A stretch of 64,000 nucleotides of DNA from the NCBI GenBank assembly GCA_913045325.1, contig CAJWPZ010000002.1, positions 1 through 64,000 of the forward strand, in the 5' to 3' direction. Shown piece by piece: positions 27,428 to 36,958 of this stretch; position 1 is the first letter of the stretch, and every line of letters starts with the position of its first letter. The notes under the pieces were generated by a model. The model saw only the letters and a program-made list of their open reading frames with translations. It searched no databases and was not told the DNA's origin. The position numbers and the translations under genes are program-made. This DNA comes from an uncultured Flavobacteriaceae bacterium. Its GTDB lineage: Bacteria; Bacteroidota; Bacteroidia; Flavobacteriales; Flavobacteriaceae.

Positions 27428-28537
27428 CTATTGATTTTTCATATTTTCTATAAACTGATCAAACAAGTACCTCGCATCATGGGGTCCAGGGCTCGCCTCT
27501 GGATGATACTGAACAGAAAACACAGGCTTGTTTTTGATTCTGATACCAGCTACTGTATTGTCATTTAAATGCACATGGGTTATCTCTACATCTGGATGCG
27601 CCTGGGTTTCTTGTCTATTTACTGCAAAACCATGATTTTGAGAGGTTATTTCTCCTTTACCTGTTAATAGGTTTTTTATAGGGTGGTTAATACCCCTATG
27701 TCCATTATGCATTTTAAAAGTAGAAATTCCGTTTGCAAGGGCCAATACTTGGTGTCCTAAACAAATACCAAATAAAGGCTTATTTGAATCTAGGATATCT
27801 TTTGCTGTAGCAATGGCCTTTGTAAGTGGCTGGGGATCTCCAGGGCCATTACTTAAAAAATAACCATCTGGATTAAAAGAGGACAACTCAGTGAAAGAAG
27901 AGTTGTAAGGAAACACCTTTATGTAACAATCTCTTTGAGCTAAATTTCTAAGAATATTTTTTTTAATACCAATATCCAAAGCAGAGATTTTATAAGTGGC
28001 ATTTTCATCTCCAAAGAAATAAGGTTCTTTGGTGGACACTTTGCTTGCAAGCTCTAATCCCTTCATGTCAGGAACTTCCGCCAATTGCTTTTTTAGTGAT
28101 TCTATATTATCAACATCTGTAGAAATTACAGCGTTTTGAGATCCATTATCACGAATATATCCAACCAAAGCGCGGGTATCCACATCACTAATGGCTAGTA
28201 AATTGTTTTGATCTAAAAAATTCTCTAAAGAATCATCTGCTATATCTCTTGAATAATTATAACTAAAATTTCTACAAATTAAACCAGCTATTTTTACACC
28301 CTCAGACTCAATCTCTTGACTATTTACACCATAATTACCTATATGGGCGTTGGTTGTTACCATCAATTGTCCAAAATAGGAAGGATCTGTAAATATTTCT
28401 TGATACCCAGTCATTCCAGTATTAAAACATACTTCGCCAAAAGCAGTTCCTTGTTTACCTCCTACTGCCTTCCCGTGGAATATGGTACCATCTGCAAGGA
28501 GTATAAGTGCCTTTTTTCTTGTTTGGTATTTCATCAT
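27428..28537 (-). CDS. carA: Carbamoyl-phosphate synthase small (glutaminase) subunit
   Basis: 369 residues. The N-terminal half has the CarA signature (FGEVCFNTGMTGYQEI). The C-terminal class I glutamine amidotransferase domain has the nucleophile Cys in FGICLGHQVLAL and the His-x-Glu pair in VQYHPEASPGP. It supplies ammonia to CarB for pyrimidine and arginine synthesis; carB is not in the window. It sits between the ribosomal superoperon terminator and eno, with a TATTTTTG element at 28555-28562. Confidence 0.97.
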   Translation of the reverse strand: MMKYQTRKKALILLADGTIFHGKAVGGKQGTAFGEVCFNTGMTGYQEIFTDPSYFGQLMVTTNAHIGNYGVNSQEIESEGVKIAGLICRNFSYNYSRDIADDSLENFLDQNNLLAISDVDTRALVGYIRDNGSQNAVISTDVDNIESLKKQLAEVPDMKGLELASKVSTKEPYFFGDENATYKISALDIGIKKNILRNLAQRDCYIKVFPYNSSFTELSSFNPDGYFLSNGPGDPQPLTKAIATAKDILDSNKPLFGICLGHQVLALANGISTFKMHNGHRGINHPIKNLLTGKGEITSQNHGFAVNRQETQAHPDVEITHVHLNDNTVAGIRIKNKPVFSVQYHPEASPGPHDARYLFDQFIENMKNQ

Positions 28538-28554
28538 AGTTTTAAATAGTTACA

Positions 28555-28562
28555 CAAAAATA
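28555..28562 (-). promoter_or_regulatory. -7 element for carA-eno
   Basis: TATTTTTG on the minus strand, 18 bases before the ATG at 28537 and downstream of the rplQ terminator. The -33 element is not obvious. Confidence 0.5.
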
Positions 28563-28617
28563 CAATTCTAGTTGTTTTTTTTAATCATCGACTTATAATA
28601 ATTTTTAAACAATGTTC

Positions 28618-28651
28618 AAAAAAAAAGGGATAAACACATAATGTTTATCCC
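28618..28651 (-). terminator. Terminator of the ribosomal superoperon
   Basis: A perfect 10-bp stem (GGGATAAACA / TGTTTATCCC) with a 5-base loop, followed in the minus direction by nine T residues. It lies 26 bases beyond the rplQ stop. Confidence 0.93.
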
Positions 28652-28676
28652 TTTATATCTAGTGAAGAAAAATCAT

Positions 28677-29177
28677 TTATTCTTCTTCTTTTGTTTGTGT
28701 TGCTTCTACTACTGGAGCAGCAACCTTAGGAGCACCTGAACCACCACGACGACTACGACGTGTTGATTTAGATTTCTTAGCCTTACCTGGGTTGTATACT
28801 TCGTTGTAATCAACAAGCTCTATCATTGCCATATCTGCATTATCTCCAAGACGGTTACCCAACTTGATAATACGAGTGTAACCACCTGGACGATCACCAA
28901 TTTTTACAGCAACATCTCTAAATAATTGTGTTACTACATCTTTTTGACGTAATCTAGCCATTACAATTCTACGATTGTGCGTAGTATCATCTTTAGACTT
29001 TGTGATTAACGGCTCTACAAAACCTTTTAAGGCTTTTGCTTTAGCAACGGTAGTGTTAATTCTTTTATGCTCAATTAGGGAACATGCCATGTTGGCTAAC
29101 ATAGATTTTCTATGTGCAGTTTTTCTTCCTAAGTGATTTACTTTTTTTCCGTGTCTCATGACATTTTTTTTAAACAA
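28677..29177 (-). CDS. rplQ: 50S ribosomal protein L17
   Basis: 166 residues. The core ([21 protein letters not shown], about 6-26, through the [10 protein letters not shown] segment) is standard L17, located near the peptide exit tunnel. The last 40 residues are an extension, first basic ([12 protein letters not shown]) then Ala/Val/Glu-rich and ending in three Glu, common in Bacteroidota. Last gene of the superoperon, before a strong terminator. The initial MFKKNV could instead start at Met 7. Confidence 0.97.
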   Translation of the reverse strand: MFKKNVMRHGKKVNHLGRKTAHRKSMLANMACSLIEHKRINTTVAKAKALKGFVEPLITKSKDDTTHNRRIVMARLRQKDVVTQLFRDVAVKIGDRPGGYTRIIKLGNRLGDNADMAMIELVDYNEVYNPGKAKKSKSTRRSRRGGSGAPKVAAPVVEATQTKEEE

Positions 29178-29227
29178 TCATCTTGCTTCAACTCTTCTTG
29201 AGGAGCAAATTATGCTTGCATTTATAA

Positions 29228-30220
29228 TTAATCTTTATCTAATTTGTATTTTGATAGATCCATTCCAAAGTTTAAACCTTTGATATTTACAAGCTCTTCC
29301 AATTCTGTAAGAGATTTTTTACCAAAGTTTCTAAACTTCATTAAATCATTTTTGTTGAATGACACTAAATCTCCTAGTGTATCAACCTCTGCAGCTTTCA
29401 AACAATTAAGAGCACGAACACTAAGGTCCATATCTACTAGTTTTGTTTTTAATAGCTGACGCATGTGCAGTGACTCCTCATCATAGGTTTCAGTTTGAGC
29501 AATTTCATCAGCCTCAAGGGTGATACGCTCATCACTAAATAACATAAAGTGGTGAATCAATGTTTTAGCTGCCTCGGTTAAAGCATCTTTTGGATGAATA
29601 GAACCATCTGTTTGGATTTCGAATACTAATTTTTCGTAATCTGTTTTTTGCTCTACACGAAAGTTTTCAATGCTGTACTTTACGTTTTTGATAGGTGTGT
29701 AGATAGAATCTGTAAAGATGGTGCCTAAAGGTGCGTTGGCTTTTTTGTTCTCTTCTGCAGGAACATACCCTCTACCTTTTTCAATAGTGATTTCAAAATT
29801 AAGCTTCACTTTTGCATCCATGTTACAAATAACCATGTCCGGGTTTAGTACTTGAAAACCAGATATATGTTTTTGTAAATCTCCAGCGGTTAATTGCTCA
29901 CCACTGTTTATAGAAACCGTTACAGTTTCGTTGTCAACCTCGTCAATCTGTCTTTTGAAACGAACTTGCTTCAAGTTTAAGATGATTTCAGTAACATCTT
30001 CTACAACACCAGAGATGGTAGAAAATTCGTGATCAACTCCTTCAATACGTATCGAAGTAATTGCAAAACCTTCTAATGAAGAAAGTAATACTCGTCTTAG
30101 TGCGTTACCAATGGTTAAACCATATCCAGGCTCTAAAGGACGAAATTCAAATTTCCCTTCAAAATCTGTTGAATTGATCATGATAACTTTATCAGGCTTC
30201 TGAAAATTAAATACTGCCAT
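29228..30220 (-). CDS. rpoA: RNA polymerase alpha subunit
   Basis: 330 residues. The N-terminal dimerisation/assembly domain shows [22 protein letters not shown]. The C-terminal domain, which contacts promoter DNA and activators, carries [23 protein letters not shown] and [15 protein letters not shown]. It sits between rpsD and rplQ, the conserved position, and is translated from the rpsD-rpoA-rplQ message. Confidence 0.99.
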   Translation of the reverse strand: MAVFNFQKPDKVIMINSTDFEGKFEFRPLEPGYGLTIGNALRRVLLSSLEGFAITSIRIEGVDHEFSTISGVVEDVTEIILNLKQVRFKRQIDEVDNETVTVSINSGEQLTAGDLQKHISGFQVLNPDMVICNMDAKVKLNFEITIEKGRGYVPAEENKKANAPLGTIFTDSIYTPIKNVKYSIENFRVEQKTDYEKLVFEIQTDGSIHPKDALTEAAKTLIHHFMLFSDERITLEADEIAQTETYDEESLHMRQLLKTKLVDMDLSVRALNCLKAAEVDTLGDLVSFNKNDLMKFRNFGKKSLTELEELVNIKGLNFGMDLSKYKLDKD

Positions 30221-30241
30221 AGTGTGACTGTGTGTTATTTA

Positions 30242-30847
30242 TTATTTAGAATATAATTCAACGATAAACTGTGTGTTGATGTTTTCTGGAATCTGTATTA
30301 ACTGAGGAATAGAAACAAAAGTTCCTTCTTTCTTATCAGAATTCCAAGTGATCCACTCATACACATTGTTAGCGTTTGATAATGAAGCGTCGATAGCCTC
30401 TAAAGATTTTGATTTCTCTCTTACAGCAACAACATCTCCTGACTTTAATTGATAAGAAGGAATGTTTACTTTTTCACCATTCACGGTAATGTGACGGTGA
30501 GAAACAAGCTGTCTTGCTGCAGGACGACTTGAAGCAATACCCATACGGTATACTACATTATCAAGACGCGACTCAGCTAATTGAAGCAATACCTCTCCTG
30601 TAATTCCAGGAAGTGCAGTTGCTCTTTTAAACATGTTTCTAAACTGCTTTTCTAAAATACCATAGGTATATTTTGCTTTTTGCTTTTCAGCAAGTTGAAT
30701 TGCATATTCAGATTTTTTTCCACGACGACGGTTGTTACCGTGTTGCCCTGGAGGGTAATTTCTTTTTTCGAAGTTTTTGTCATCTCCGTAAATCGCTTCA
30801 CCAAACTTACGAGCGATTTTAGTTTTTGGACCAGTATATCTTGCCAT
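30242..30847 (-). CDS. rpsD: 30S ribosomal protein S4
   Basis: 201 residues. It starts [17 protein letters not shown], has [16 protein letters not shown] and the S4 RNA-binding domain (about 90-150: [33 protein letters not shown]). No zinc-binding Cys residues, so this is the Cys-free form. S4 nucleates 16S assembly and in other bacteria represses its own operon. Here it is preceded by a 202-base gap with its own terminator, promoter and stem-loop leader. Confidence 0.99.
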   Translation of the reverse strand: MARYTGPKTKIARKFGEAIYGDDKNFEKRNYPPGQHGNNRRRGKKSEYAIQLAEKQKAKYTYGILEKQFRNMFKRATALPGITGEVLLQLAESRLDNVVYRMGIASSRPAARQLVSHRHITVNGEKVNIPSYQLKSGDVVAVREKSKSLEAIDASLSNANNVYEWITWNSDKKEGTFVSIPQLIQIPENINTQFIVELYSK

Positions 30848-30943
30848 TTCTAGTAAAATTTTGAAGAAAAAAACTAAATTAAGGTCTTACGTTAATCCTT
30901 TAGTTTTTAATATCTTCAGATTGATATTTATTATTTACAACAT

Positions 30944-30963
30944 AAGATGCCCGAGGGCATCTT
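30944..30963 (-). promoter_or_regulatory. Stem-loop in the rpsD leader
   Basis: A perfect dyad AAGATGCCC-GA-GGGCATCTT (9 bp, or 8 bp with a CGAG-type tetraloop). It lies about 20-40 bases into the predicted rpsD transcript and is GC-rich against an AT-rich background. It is a candidate site for S4 autoregulation, or a 5' stabiliser. Confidence 0.6.
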
Positions 30964-30988
30964 GAATTTTTGTTCTTATTACAGCCTG

Positions 30989-30996
30989 CAAAGGTA
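30989..30996 (-). promoter_or_regulatory. Internal promoter element before rpsD
   Basis: TACCTTTG on the minus strand between the rpsK terminator and the rpsD leader hairpin. The predicted start near 30982 gives a leader of about 135 bases. Confidence 0.55.
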
Positions 30997-31010
30997 GCAA
31001 TAAAAATGTA

Positions 31011-31037
31011 AAGAGTTGTTTTTAAATAACACCTCTT
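31011..31037 (-). terminator. Likely terminator after rpsK
   Basis: Stem AAGAGGTGTT / AACAACTCTT with one mismatch and a 7-base loop, followed in the minus direction by TACATTTTTATT. It lies 13 bases after the rpsK stop and could end, or partly end, the spc/alpha transcript. Confidence 0.55.
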
Positions 31038-31049
31038 TACAAGTGTGAT

Positions 31050-31448
31050 TTATACACGACGTCTTTTTGCAGGACGGCAACCGTTGTGTGGCATTGGAGT
31101 TACATCGATAATCTCTGTAACTTCTATACCTGAATTGTGAATACTGCGAATTGCAGATTCTCTACCATTACCTGGTCCTTTAACGTATACTTTACACTTT
31201 CTCATTCCAGCTTCATGTGCAACTTTTGCACAGTCTTCTGCAGCAAGTTGTGCCGCGTAAGGAGTGTTTTTCTTTGATCCTCTAAAGCCCATTTTACCGG
31301 CAGAAGACCAAGATATTACATCTCCACCTTTATTTGTTAACGAAATAATGATATTGTTAAAAGAGGCCGTAACGTGAGCTTCACCCACAGACTCTATAAT
31401 CACTTTACGTTTTTTTGTGCTTTTCGCTTTTGGATTTGTCTTTGCCAT
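31050..31448 (-). CDS. rpsK: 30S ribosomal protein S11
   Basis: 132 residues. Recognised by [51 protein letters not shown] and the basic C-terminus [11 protein letters not shown]11 forms part of the platform at the mRNA exit (E-site) region. It lies 11 bases after rpsM, and is the last gene before the 202-base break in the alpha operon. Confidence 0.99.
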   Translation of the reverse strand: MAKTNPKAKSTKKRKVIIESVGEAHVTASFNNIIISLTNKGGDVISWSSAGKMGFRGSKKNTPYAAQLAAEDCAKVAHEAGMRKCKVYVKGPGNGRESAIRSIHNSGIEVTEIIDVTPMPHNGCRPAKRRRV

Positions 31449-31459
31449 AACGCTATCTA

Positions 31460-31834
31460 TTATTTAGTTGCTTTTTTCTTGTTTGCAACAGTTTTACGTT
31501 TACCTTTTCTTGTTCTTGAGTTATTCTTAGTACGTTGTCCTCGTAAAGGAAGACCCGCTCTATGACGAATACCTCTGTAACAACCAATATCCATTAAACG
31601 TTTTATGTTTAATTGAACTTCCGAACGTAATTCACCTTCGATCTTGAAAGACCCAACAGCTTCACGAATGTTCCCGATTTGATCATCGTTCCATTCACTA
31701 ACTTTTTTGTCTTCACTGACTCCAGCTTTCTCTAATATAGCTTGGGCACGGCTTCTACCAATACCGAAGATATATGTTAACGCGATTACACCCCTCTTTT
31801 GCTTAGGGATATCTACACCTGCGATTCTTGCCAT
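31460..31834 (-). CDS. rpsM: 30S ribosomal protein S13
   Basis: 124 residues. It starts [26 protein letters not shown], contains the helix-two-turn-helix region and [19 protein letters not shown], and ends with a Lys-rich tail that reaches the P-site tRNA. S13 contacts 16S head and 23S via bridge B1. It follows rpmJ by three bases. Confidence 0.99.
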   Translation of the reverse strand: MARIAGVDIPKQKRGVIALTYIFGIGRSRAQAILEKAGVSEDKKVSEWNDDQIGNIREAVGSFKIEGELRSEVQLNIKRLMDIGCYRGIRHRAGLPLRGQRTKNNSRTRKGKRKTVANKKKATK

Positions 31835-31837
31835 AAC

Positions 31838-31954
31838 TTATCCTTGTCTTTGTTTGAACCTAGGGTTCTTTTTGTTAATTACATATAATCTACCTTTTCT
31901 ACGTACAATTACGCAGTCGGCACTTCTTTTCTTAACTGATGCTCTAACTTTCAT
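31838..31954 (-). CDS. rpmJ: 50S ribosomal protein L36 (zinc-free form)
   Basis: A 38-residue frame between infA and rpsM, starting [14 protein letters not shown] and ending NPRFKQRQG. The overall pattern is L36, but only one of the four usual zinc ligands remains (Cys 14); positions 11, 27 and 33 are Ser, Asn and Phe instead of Cys, Cys, His. This is therefore the C-minus, zinc-independent type. The start is one base from the infA stop. Confidence 0.95.
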   Translation of the reverse strand: MKVRASVKKRSADCVIVRRKGRLYVINKKNPRFKQRQG

Positions 31955-31955
31955 T

Positions 31956-32171
31956 TTAGTATCTGTATGTTATTCGAGCCTTAGTTAAATCGTAAGGACT
32001 CATTTCTAATTTTACTTTATCTCCAGGTAACAATTTAATGTAGTGCATACGCATTTTACCTGAAATATGCGCGGTTACTATGTGTCCGTTTTCTAGCTCT
32101 ACACGAAACATGGCATTACTAAGTGCCTCTACTATGCTTCCGTCTTGTTCTATTGCGGGTTGTTTTGCCAT
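31956..32171 (-). CDS. infA: Translation initiation factor IF-1
   Basis: 71 residues with the S1/OB-fold signature: [33 protein letters not shown], then [28 protein letters not shown]-1 occupies the 30S A site during initiation and assists IF-2 and IF-3. It lies between secY (2 bases) and rpmJ (1 base), the conserved order. Confidence 0.99.
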   Translation of the reverse strand: MAKQPAIEQDGSIVEALSNAMFRVELENGHIVTAHISGKMRMHYIKLLPGDKVKLEMSPYDLTKARITYRY

Positions 32172-32173
32172 AA

Positions 32174-33508
32174 TTATACTACTGCTTTTCTGTTTTTACC
32201 AGTTTTCATTAAACCATCATAATGACGATTCAATAAAAATGAATTGATTTGTTGCATCGTATCTATGGCTACTCCTACCATAATTAACAGTGAAGTACCT
32301 CCAAAAAACAATGCCCATCCTTGTTGAACTCCTAAGAACTTAACTACAATTGCAGGAAATATTGCTATGAGTGCTAAAAACACAGAACCTGGTAATGTAA
32401 TTTGTGACATAATTCTATCTAGAAACTCTGCAGTCTCACCTCCAGGTTTGACACCGGGAATAAAACCACCACTTCTTTTTAAATCATCGGCCATCTTATT
32501 TGTAGGAACTGTAATTGCAGTATAAAAATAAGTAAACACAATAATAAGTAGTGCAAAGGTAATGTTGTACCAAAGACCAAACATGTCACTAAAACTTGTT
32601 TGCATCCACTGTCCTACAGAAGAATCTTTCATAAAGCTAACACCACCTAAAAAACTAGGTACAAACATGATTGCTTGTGCAAAGATTATTGGCATTACAC
32701 CAGAGGCGTTTAACTTTAATGGAATAAACTGTCTTGCTCCAAATATATTCTTCTCATACTCCCCAGAGGCAGTTCTACGTGCATACTGGACGGGTATCTT
32801 TCTTACAGCCATTACTAAGAGCACACTTAGCAGTATAATAACAAACCAAATCACAAGCTCAATAAGTACTAACATCAATGAAGATGAAGCCAATTCTTGC
32901 GCAAACGATAAAGGTAATGTAGCGATAATACCTACCATAATTAATATAGATATACCGTTACCAATTCCTTTGTCTGTAATTTTCTCTCCAAGCCACATTG
33001 CAAATACACAACCTGTCACTAGAATGATAGTAGAAGAAACAAAGAACATTGGTGTTTTACCAAGTATAAAAGCTGCAGAAGGAACTCCTAAAGCCTCTAA
33101 ACCAAAAAGGTAACTTGGCGCTTGTATCAAACAAATACCAATGGTTAACCAGCGTGTAATTTGATTGATCTTCTTTCTACCACTTTCCCCTTCTTTTTGT
33201 AATTTCTGTAGGTAAGGAACAGCAATTTGCATTAATTGAACCACAATGGAAGCAGAGATATAAGGCATGATACCCAATGCAAAAACAGAAGCATTTGCAA
33301 AAGCACCTCCTGTAAAGGCATTTAACAAACCACCAATTCCACCAGCATCAAATTTACCAGAGAATTCAGCAAGTCTTGAGGCGTCAATACCAGGGAGTAC
33401 TACTTGTGCTCCAAAACGGTATACAAGTAATAGACCCAACGTTACCATAATACGGTTACGTAGTTCCTCTATTTTCCAAACATTTTTTAAGGTTTCAATA
33501 AATTTCAT
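32174..33508 (-). CDS. secY: Protein translocase channel subunit SecY
   Basis: 444 residues with ten predicted membrane helices. Recognised by the first helix region ([24 protein letters not shown]), the plug segment ([35 protein letters not shown]), the cytosolic loop with IPVQYARR and the C-terminal [20 protein letters not shown]. It forms the SecYEG pore for signal-peptide-bearing proteins, including the many exported proteins encoded in this window. It follows rplO by 12 bases. Confidence 0.99.
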   Translation of the reverse strand: MKFIETLKNVWKIEELRNRIMVTLGLLLVYRFGAQVVLPGIDASRLAEFSGKFDAGGIGGLLNAFTGGAFANASVFALGIMPYISASIVVQLMQIAVPYLQKLQKEGESGRKKINQITRWLTIGICLIQAPSYLFGLEALGVPSAAFILGKTPMFFVSSTIILVTGCVFAMWLGEKITDKGIGNGISILIMVGIIATLPLSFAQELASSSLMLVLIELVIWFVIILLSVLLVMAVRKIPVQYARRTASGEYEKNIFGARQFIPLKLNASGVMPIIFAQAIMFVPSFLGGVSFMKDSSVGQWMQTSFSDMFGLWYNITFALLIIVFTYFYTAITVPTNKMADDLKRSGGFIPGVKPGGETAEFLDRIMSQITLPGSVFLALIAIFPAIVVKFLGVQQGWALFFGGTSLLIMVGVAIDTMQQINSFLLNRHYDGLMKTGKNRKAVV

Positions 33509-33520
33509 CCTTAGTTTTTA

Positions 33521-33973
33521 TTATAATGTTACAACTTCACCACCAGCAGCTTCAATAGCTTTCTGAGCAGTTCCCGTAAATTTATGAGCAGTTACTGTTA
33601 ATTTAGCTTTCAATTCTCCTCTTCCAAGAATTTTAACTAATTCATGCTTACGAGCAAGACCAAGAGTAACTATTGTATCAAAATCAATAGCTCCTTTAAT
33701 TTTCTTGTCGTCAACCAACTGTTGCAGGGTATCTAAATTGATACCTTGGTGTTCTATACGGTTTATGTTGGTAAAACCAAACTTAGGTACACGACGTTGT
33801 AATGGCATTTGACCACCTTCAAATCCTAATTTCTTAGAATACCCTGAACGTGACTTTGCTCCGTTGTGACCACGTGTTGCAGTACCACCTTTTCCAGAAC
33901 CTTGTCCACGACCAACGCGCTTTCCTTGTCTTTTAACCGAACCTTCTGCAGGTTTTAAGTTATTTAATTCCAT
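33521..33973 (-). CDS. rplO: 50S ribosomal protein L15
   Basis: 150 residues. A basic, Gly-rich N-terminal tail (RQGKRVGRGQGSGKGGTATRGHNGAKSRSG) threads into 23S rRNA. The C-terminal globular domain ends EAAGGEVVTL, typical of L15. Between rpmD and secY. Confidence 0.98.
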   Translation of the reverse strand: MELNNLKPAEGSVKRQGKRVGRGQGSGKGGTATRGHNGAKSRSGYSKKLGFEGGQMPLQRRVPKFGFTNINRIEHQGINLDTLQQLVDDKKIKGAIDFDTIVTLGLARKHELVKILGRGELKAKLTVTAHKFTGTAQKAIEAAGGEVVTL

Positions 33974-33984
33974 GTGTTTTTATC

Positions 33985-34164
33985 TTATAGGGTTTCCATA
34001 GAAACCAAATGTTTAACTTTATTTACCATACCAAGAATATTTGGCGTGTCATCATGCTCAACTGTTTGACCTATTTTTTTAAGTCCTAAAGCTTCAAGCG
34101 TTCTCTTCTGGCTTAGAGTACGATTAATCGCACTTTTTACCTTTGTTACTTTTATCTTTGCCAT
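33985..34164 (-). CDS. rpmD: 50S ribosomal protein L30
   Basis: A 59-residue frame in the gap between rpsE and rplO. It begins MAKIKVTKVKSAINR and contains the L30 core TLEALGLKKIGQTVEHDDTP and the end LGMVNKVKHLVSMETL. The start is 11 bases after the rpsE stop. The position between S5 and L15 is the canonical one. Confidence 0.97.
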   Translation of the reverse strand: MAKIKVTKVKSAINRTLSQKRTLEALGLKKIGQTVEHDDTPNILGMVNKVKHLVSMETL

Positions 34165-34175
34165 CTTAGTGTTGT

Positions 34176-34700
34176 TTATCCTTTAAACAATTTTTCTAAT
34201 GAAATACCACGCTGCTTTGCAACAGTTTGTGCACTTCTCATTTGCAGTAAAGCATCAAAAGTTGCTTTCACTACGTTGTGTGGGTTAGAAGATCCTTGAG
34301 ATTTTGATAATACATCATGTACCCCAACTGCTTCTAATACGGCACGTACAGCACCACCAGCAATAACTCCTGTACCAGGAGCTGCAGGTAATAAATTTAC
34401 TCTTGCACCACCATACTTTCCTTTTTGCTCATGCGGTAATGAAGCCTTATTCAAAGGAATACGTACTAAGTTTTTCTTTGCATCCTCAATTGCCTTAGCA
34501 ATTGCGCTTGCAACATCCTTAGATTTACCCAATCCTTGTCCTACAACACCATTCTCATCTCCAACTACAACAATTGCTGAGAAACCAAAAGCTCTACCAC
34601 CTTTTGTAACTTTAGTTACACGTTGTACTCCTACCAAACGATCTTTTAAATCAAGACCACTAGGTTTTACTAATTCTACGTTTTTATAATTCTGATACAT
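34176..34700 (-). CDS. rpsE: 30S ribosomal protein S5
   Basis: 174 residues. The N-terminal double-stranded RNA-binding domain shows [32 protein letters not shown]. The C-terminal domain has [41 protein letters not shown]. It lies at the mRNA entry tunnel and affects decoding fidelity. Downstream of rplR by five bases. Confidence 0.99.
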   Translation of the reverse strand: MYQNYKNVELVKPSGLDLKDRLVGVQRVTKVTKGGRAFGFSAIVVVGDENGVVGQGLGKSKDVASAIAKAIEDAKKNLVRIPLNKASLPHEQKGKYGGARVNLLPAAPGTGVIAGGAVRAVLEAVGVHDVLSKSQGSSNPHNVVKATFDALLQMRSAQTVAKQRGISLEKLFKG

Positions 34701-34705
34701 ACTAC

Positions 34706-35062
34706 TTAGAATTTTAAGCCACCTTCACGGGCACCTTCTGCTAATGATTTAACTCTTCCGTGGTACAAGTAACCTCCTCTGTCAAAAGAAATGGTGTCAA
34801 CACCAGCCTTTACGGCTTTCTCTGCGATTGCTTTACCTACCAACTTTGCTGCTTCAACTTTATTTGCTGAAGTAGCATCTATATCTTTGTCTCTTGAAGA
34901 TGCTGCAGTGATAGTTTTACCACTTACATCATCGATCAATTGAGCATAAATTTCTTTATTACTTCGGAAAACTGCCAAGCGCGGACGTTGAACAGTTCCT
35001 GTTACAGTTTTACGTATTCTGAAACGTAAACGCTGTCTTCTGTCTTGTTTTGATAATTTCAT
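34706..35062 (-). CDS. rplR: 50S ribosomal protein L18
   Basis: 118 residues, a 5S rRNA-binding protein. Recognised by [49 protein letters not shown] and the C-terminal [26 protein letters not shown]. Between rplF (15 bases) and rpsE. Confidence 0.99.
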   Translation of the reverse strand: MKLSKQDRRQRLRFRIRKTVTGTVQRPRLAVFRSNKEIYAQLIDDVSGKTITAASSRDKDIDATSANKVEAAKLVGKAIAEKAVKAGVDTISFDRGGYLYHGRVKSLAEGAREGGLKF

Positions 35063-35077
35063 AACGTTCTCTATTGC

Positions 35078-35620
35078 TTATGCAGATTTACCTGCTTTTC
35101 TTCTTATTTGTTCTCCTACAAATCTCACACCTTTTCCTTTGTATGGTTCTGGTCTACGGAATCCGCGAATCTTCGCTGCAACCTGACCTACCAATTGTTT
35201 ATCGTGAGATGATAATTTAATGATTGGATTTTTTCCTTTTTCTGAAACTGTCTCAACCTTTACTTCTGCAGCAATATTCAATACAATGTTATGAGAAAAT
35301 CCTAAAGCTAAATCTAATTTTTGTCCTTGATTGCTGGCTCTATAACCTACACCAACCAATTCTAATTCTTTAGACCAACCTTTTGATACGCCTTCAATCA
35401 TATTAAAGATTAAAGCTCTATACAATCCATGCTTTGCTCTGTGATCTTTATGATCTGTAGAACGTGTAACGACAACTTGTTCACCGTCCACATTGATTGT
35501 AACATCAGAGTACTCTTGCGATAACTCTCCTAATTTTCCTTTTACAGTCACTATGTTTTCATTAACATCAACTGTAACACCTGCTGGAATTGCTACCGGG
35601 TTTTTACCTATTCTTGACAT
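35078..35620 (-). CDS. rplF: 50S ribosomal protein L6
   Basis: 180 residues in two repeated alpha/beta domains. It starts MSRIGKNPVAIPAGVTVDV; the signature near the end is PEPYKGKGVRFVGEQIRRKAGKSA. L6 lies near the elongation-factor-binding site. Between rpsH (19 bases) and rplR. Confidence 0.99.
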   Translation of the reverse strand: MSRIGKNPVAIPAGVTVDVNENIVTVKGKLGELSQEYSDVTINVDGEQVVVTRSTDHKDHRAKHGLYRALIFNMIEGVSKGWSKELELVGVGYRASNQGQKLDLALGFSHNIVLNIAAEVKVETVSEKGKNPIIKLSSHDKQLVGQVAAKIRGFRRPEPYKGKGVRFVGEQIRRKAGKSA

Positions 35621-35639
35621 CTGTTCTTGTCTTTAATGA

Positions 35640-36041
35640 TTAATATACGTAACACAATACTTCACCACCTACATTTTGATCTTGGGCTTGTTTTCCTGTC
35701 ATTACTCCCGCAGAAGTAGAAACAATAGAAATTCCCAAACCATTCAAAATACGTGGCATTTCTTTCGAATTTGCGTACTTACGTAAACCTGGTTTACTAA
35801 TTCTTTGAATCTTTTTGATCACTGGATCTTTGGTAAGCTTGTCATACTTTAAAGCGATTTTAATAGTCCCCTGAGGTCCTTTATCATCTTCAAACTTGTA
35901 GCTCAACACAAATCCTTGATCGAAAAGAATTTTTGTGATTTCTTTTTTTAGATTAGACGCCGGTATTTCAACAACACGGTGTCCTGCATTTACTGCATTT
36001 CTAACTCTCGTTAGGTAATCTGCGATTACATCTGTATTCAT
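35640..36041 (-). CDS. rpsH: 30S ribosomal protein S8
   Basis: 133 residues. MNTDVIADYLTRVRNAVNAGH and the C-terminal GLGISIVSTSAGVMTGKQAQ...GGEVLCYVY are diagnostic. S8 binds 16S helix 21, and in E. coli represses the spc operon at the rplE start. Here the gap before rpsH is 92 bases, much longer than in the rest of the operon, and holds a stem-loop. Confidence 0.99.
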   Translation of the reverse strand: MNTDVIADYLTRVRNAVNAGHRVVEIPASNLKKEITKILFDQGFVLSYKFEDDKGPQGTIKIALKYDKLTKDPVIKKIQRISKPGLRKYANSKEMPRILNGLGISIVSTSAGVMTGKQAQDQNVGGEVLCYVY

Positions 36042-36061
36042 TTATATTAAGTTGCGGTAAT

Positions 36062-36091
36062 GGTTTTCTGAAATACTATTATCTCAAAACC
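36062..36091 (-). promoter_or_regulatory. Stem-loop between rpsN and rpsH
   Basis: In the minus direction GGTTTT-GAGATA-ATAG-TATTTC-AG-AAAACC folds into a two-part 12-bp stem with one G-U pair and an AG bulge, 20 bases before the rpsH ATG. It is not followed by a T-run, so it is not a terminator. It could be an S8-binding or processing element. Confidence 0.4.
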
Positions 36092-36133
36092 TTTCACCAA
36101 TTTATAATCCTGTTAGTGTACTAAAACTTTAGT

Positions 36134-36403
36134 TTACCAAGATGCTTTTCTTACACCTGGGATAAGTCCTTGATTTGCCATTTCACGAAATGTTACACGT
36201 GAAAGTCCAAATGTTCTCATATATCCCTTTGGTCTTCCTGTAAGTTTACACCTGTTGTGCATACGAACTGGAGAAGCATTTTTTGGTAATTTCTGTAGTG
36301 CTTCATAGTCTCCAGCTTCTTTCAAAGCTTTACGTTTTTCAGCATATTTAGCTACCGTCTTTGCTCTTTTAACCTCACGGGCTTTCATTGATTCTTTAGC
36401 CAT
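36134..36403 (-). CDS. rpsN: 30S ribosomal protein S14 (zinc-free form)
   Basis: 89 residues, ending [20 protein letters not shown], the S14 signature. The long form with a single Cys in [20 protein letters not shown] lacks the two CxxC pairs of zinc-binding S14. Part of the 30S head, assembled late. It starts one base after rplE ends. Confidence 0.99.
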   Translation of the reverse strand: MAKESMKAREVKRAKTVAKYAEKRKALKEAGDYEALQKLPKNASPVRMHNRCKLTGRPKGYMRTFGLSRVTFREMANQGLIPGVRKASW

Positions 36404-36404
36404 C

Positions 36405-36956
36405 TTAGTTCTTTTTAAAAGGTAAACCTAGTTCTGTTAATAATGATTTTGCTTCTTTGTCTGTACCAGCAGAGGTTACAAAAGTGATATTTAAACCCTC
36501 TATCTTTTTAACCTTATCGATATCGATCTCTGGAAATATAATTTGTTCAATTACACCCAGTGAGTAGTTACCTCTTCCGTCAAAACCAGTGGCTTTGATA
36601 CCGTTAAAGTCACGTACTCTTGGTAGTGATGAAGTTACTAATCTGTCTAGAAATTCATACATACGCTCACCTCTTAAAGTAACCATAGCTCCAATTGGCA
36701 TTCCTTTTCTAAGTTTGAATGTAGCAACATCCTTTTTAGAAATGGTAGCAACGGCTCTTTGGCCAGTGATGTTTGTTAACTCTTCTACAGAATAGTCAAT
36801 CAATTTTTTATCGGCTACAGCAGCTCCAACACCACGAGACACAACAATGCGCTCTAGTTTTGGTACTTGCATTACATTTTTGTAACCAAATTCCTCCTTA
36901 AGAGCACCAATTATTCTGCTCTTATATTCTTCCTTAAGTCTTGGTAAATATCCCAT
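36405..36956 (-). CDS. rplE: 50S ribosomal protein L5
   Basis: 183 residues. [46 protein letters not shown] and [22 protein letters not shown] identify L5, which binds 5S rRNA and P-site tRNA and forms bridge B1b with S13. Follows rplX by two bases. Confidence 0.99.
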   Translation of the reverse strand: MGYLPRLKEEYKSRIIGALKEEFGYKNVMQVPKLERIVVSRGVGAAVADKKLIDYSVEELTNITGQRAVATISKKDVATFKLRKGMPIGAMVTLRGERMYEFLDRLVTSSLPRVRDFNGIKATGFDGRGNYSLGVIEQIIFPEIDIDKVKKIEGLNITFVTSAGTDKEAKSLLTELGLPFKKN

Positions 36957-36958
36957 AA

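Noticed and set aside
32562-33113. A 183-codon plus-strand frame opposite secY
   Set aside because: Antisense to a clear SecY; its composition mirrors the membrane helices of the real protein.
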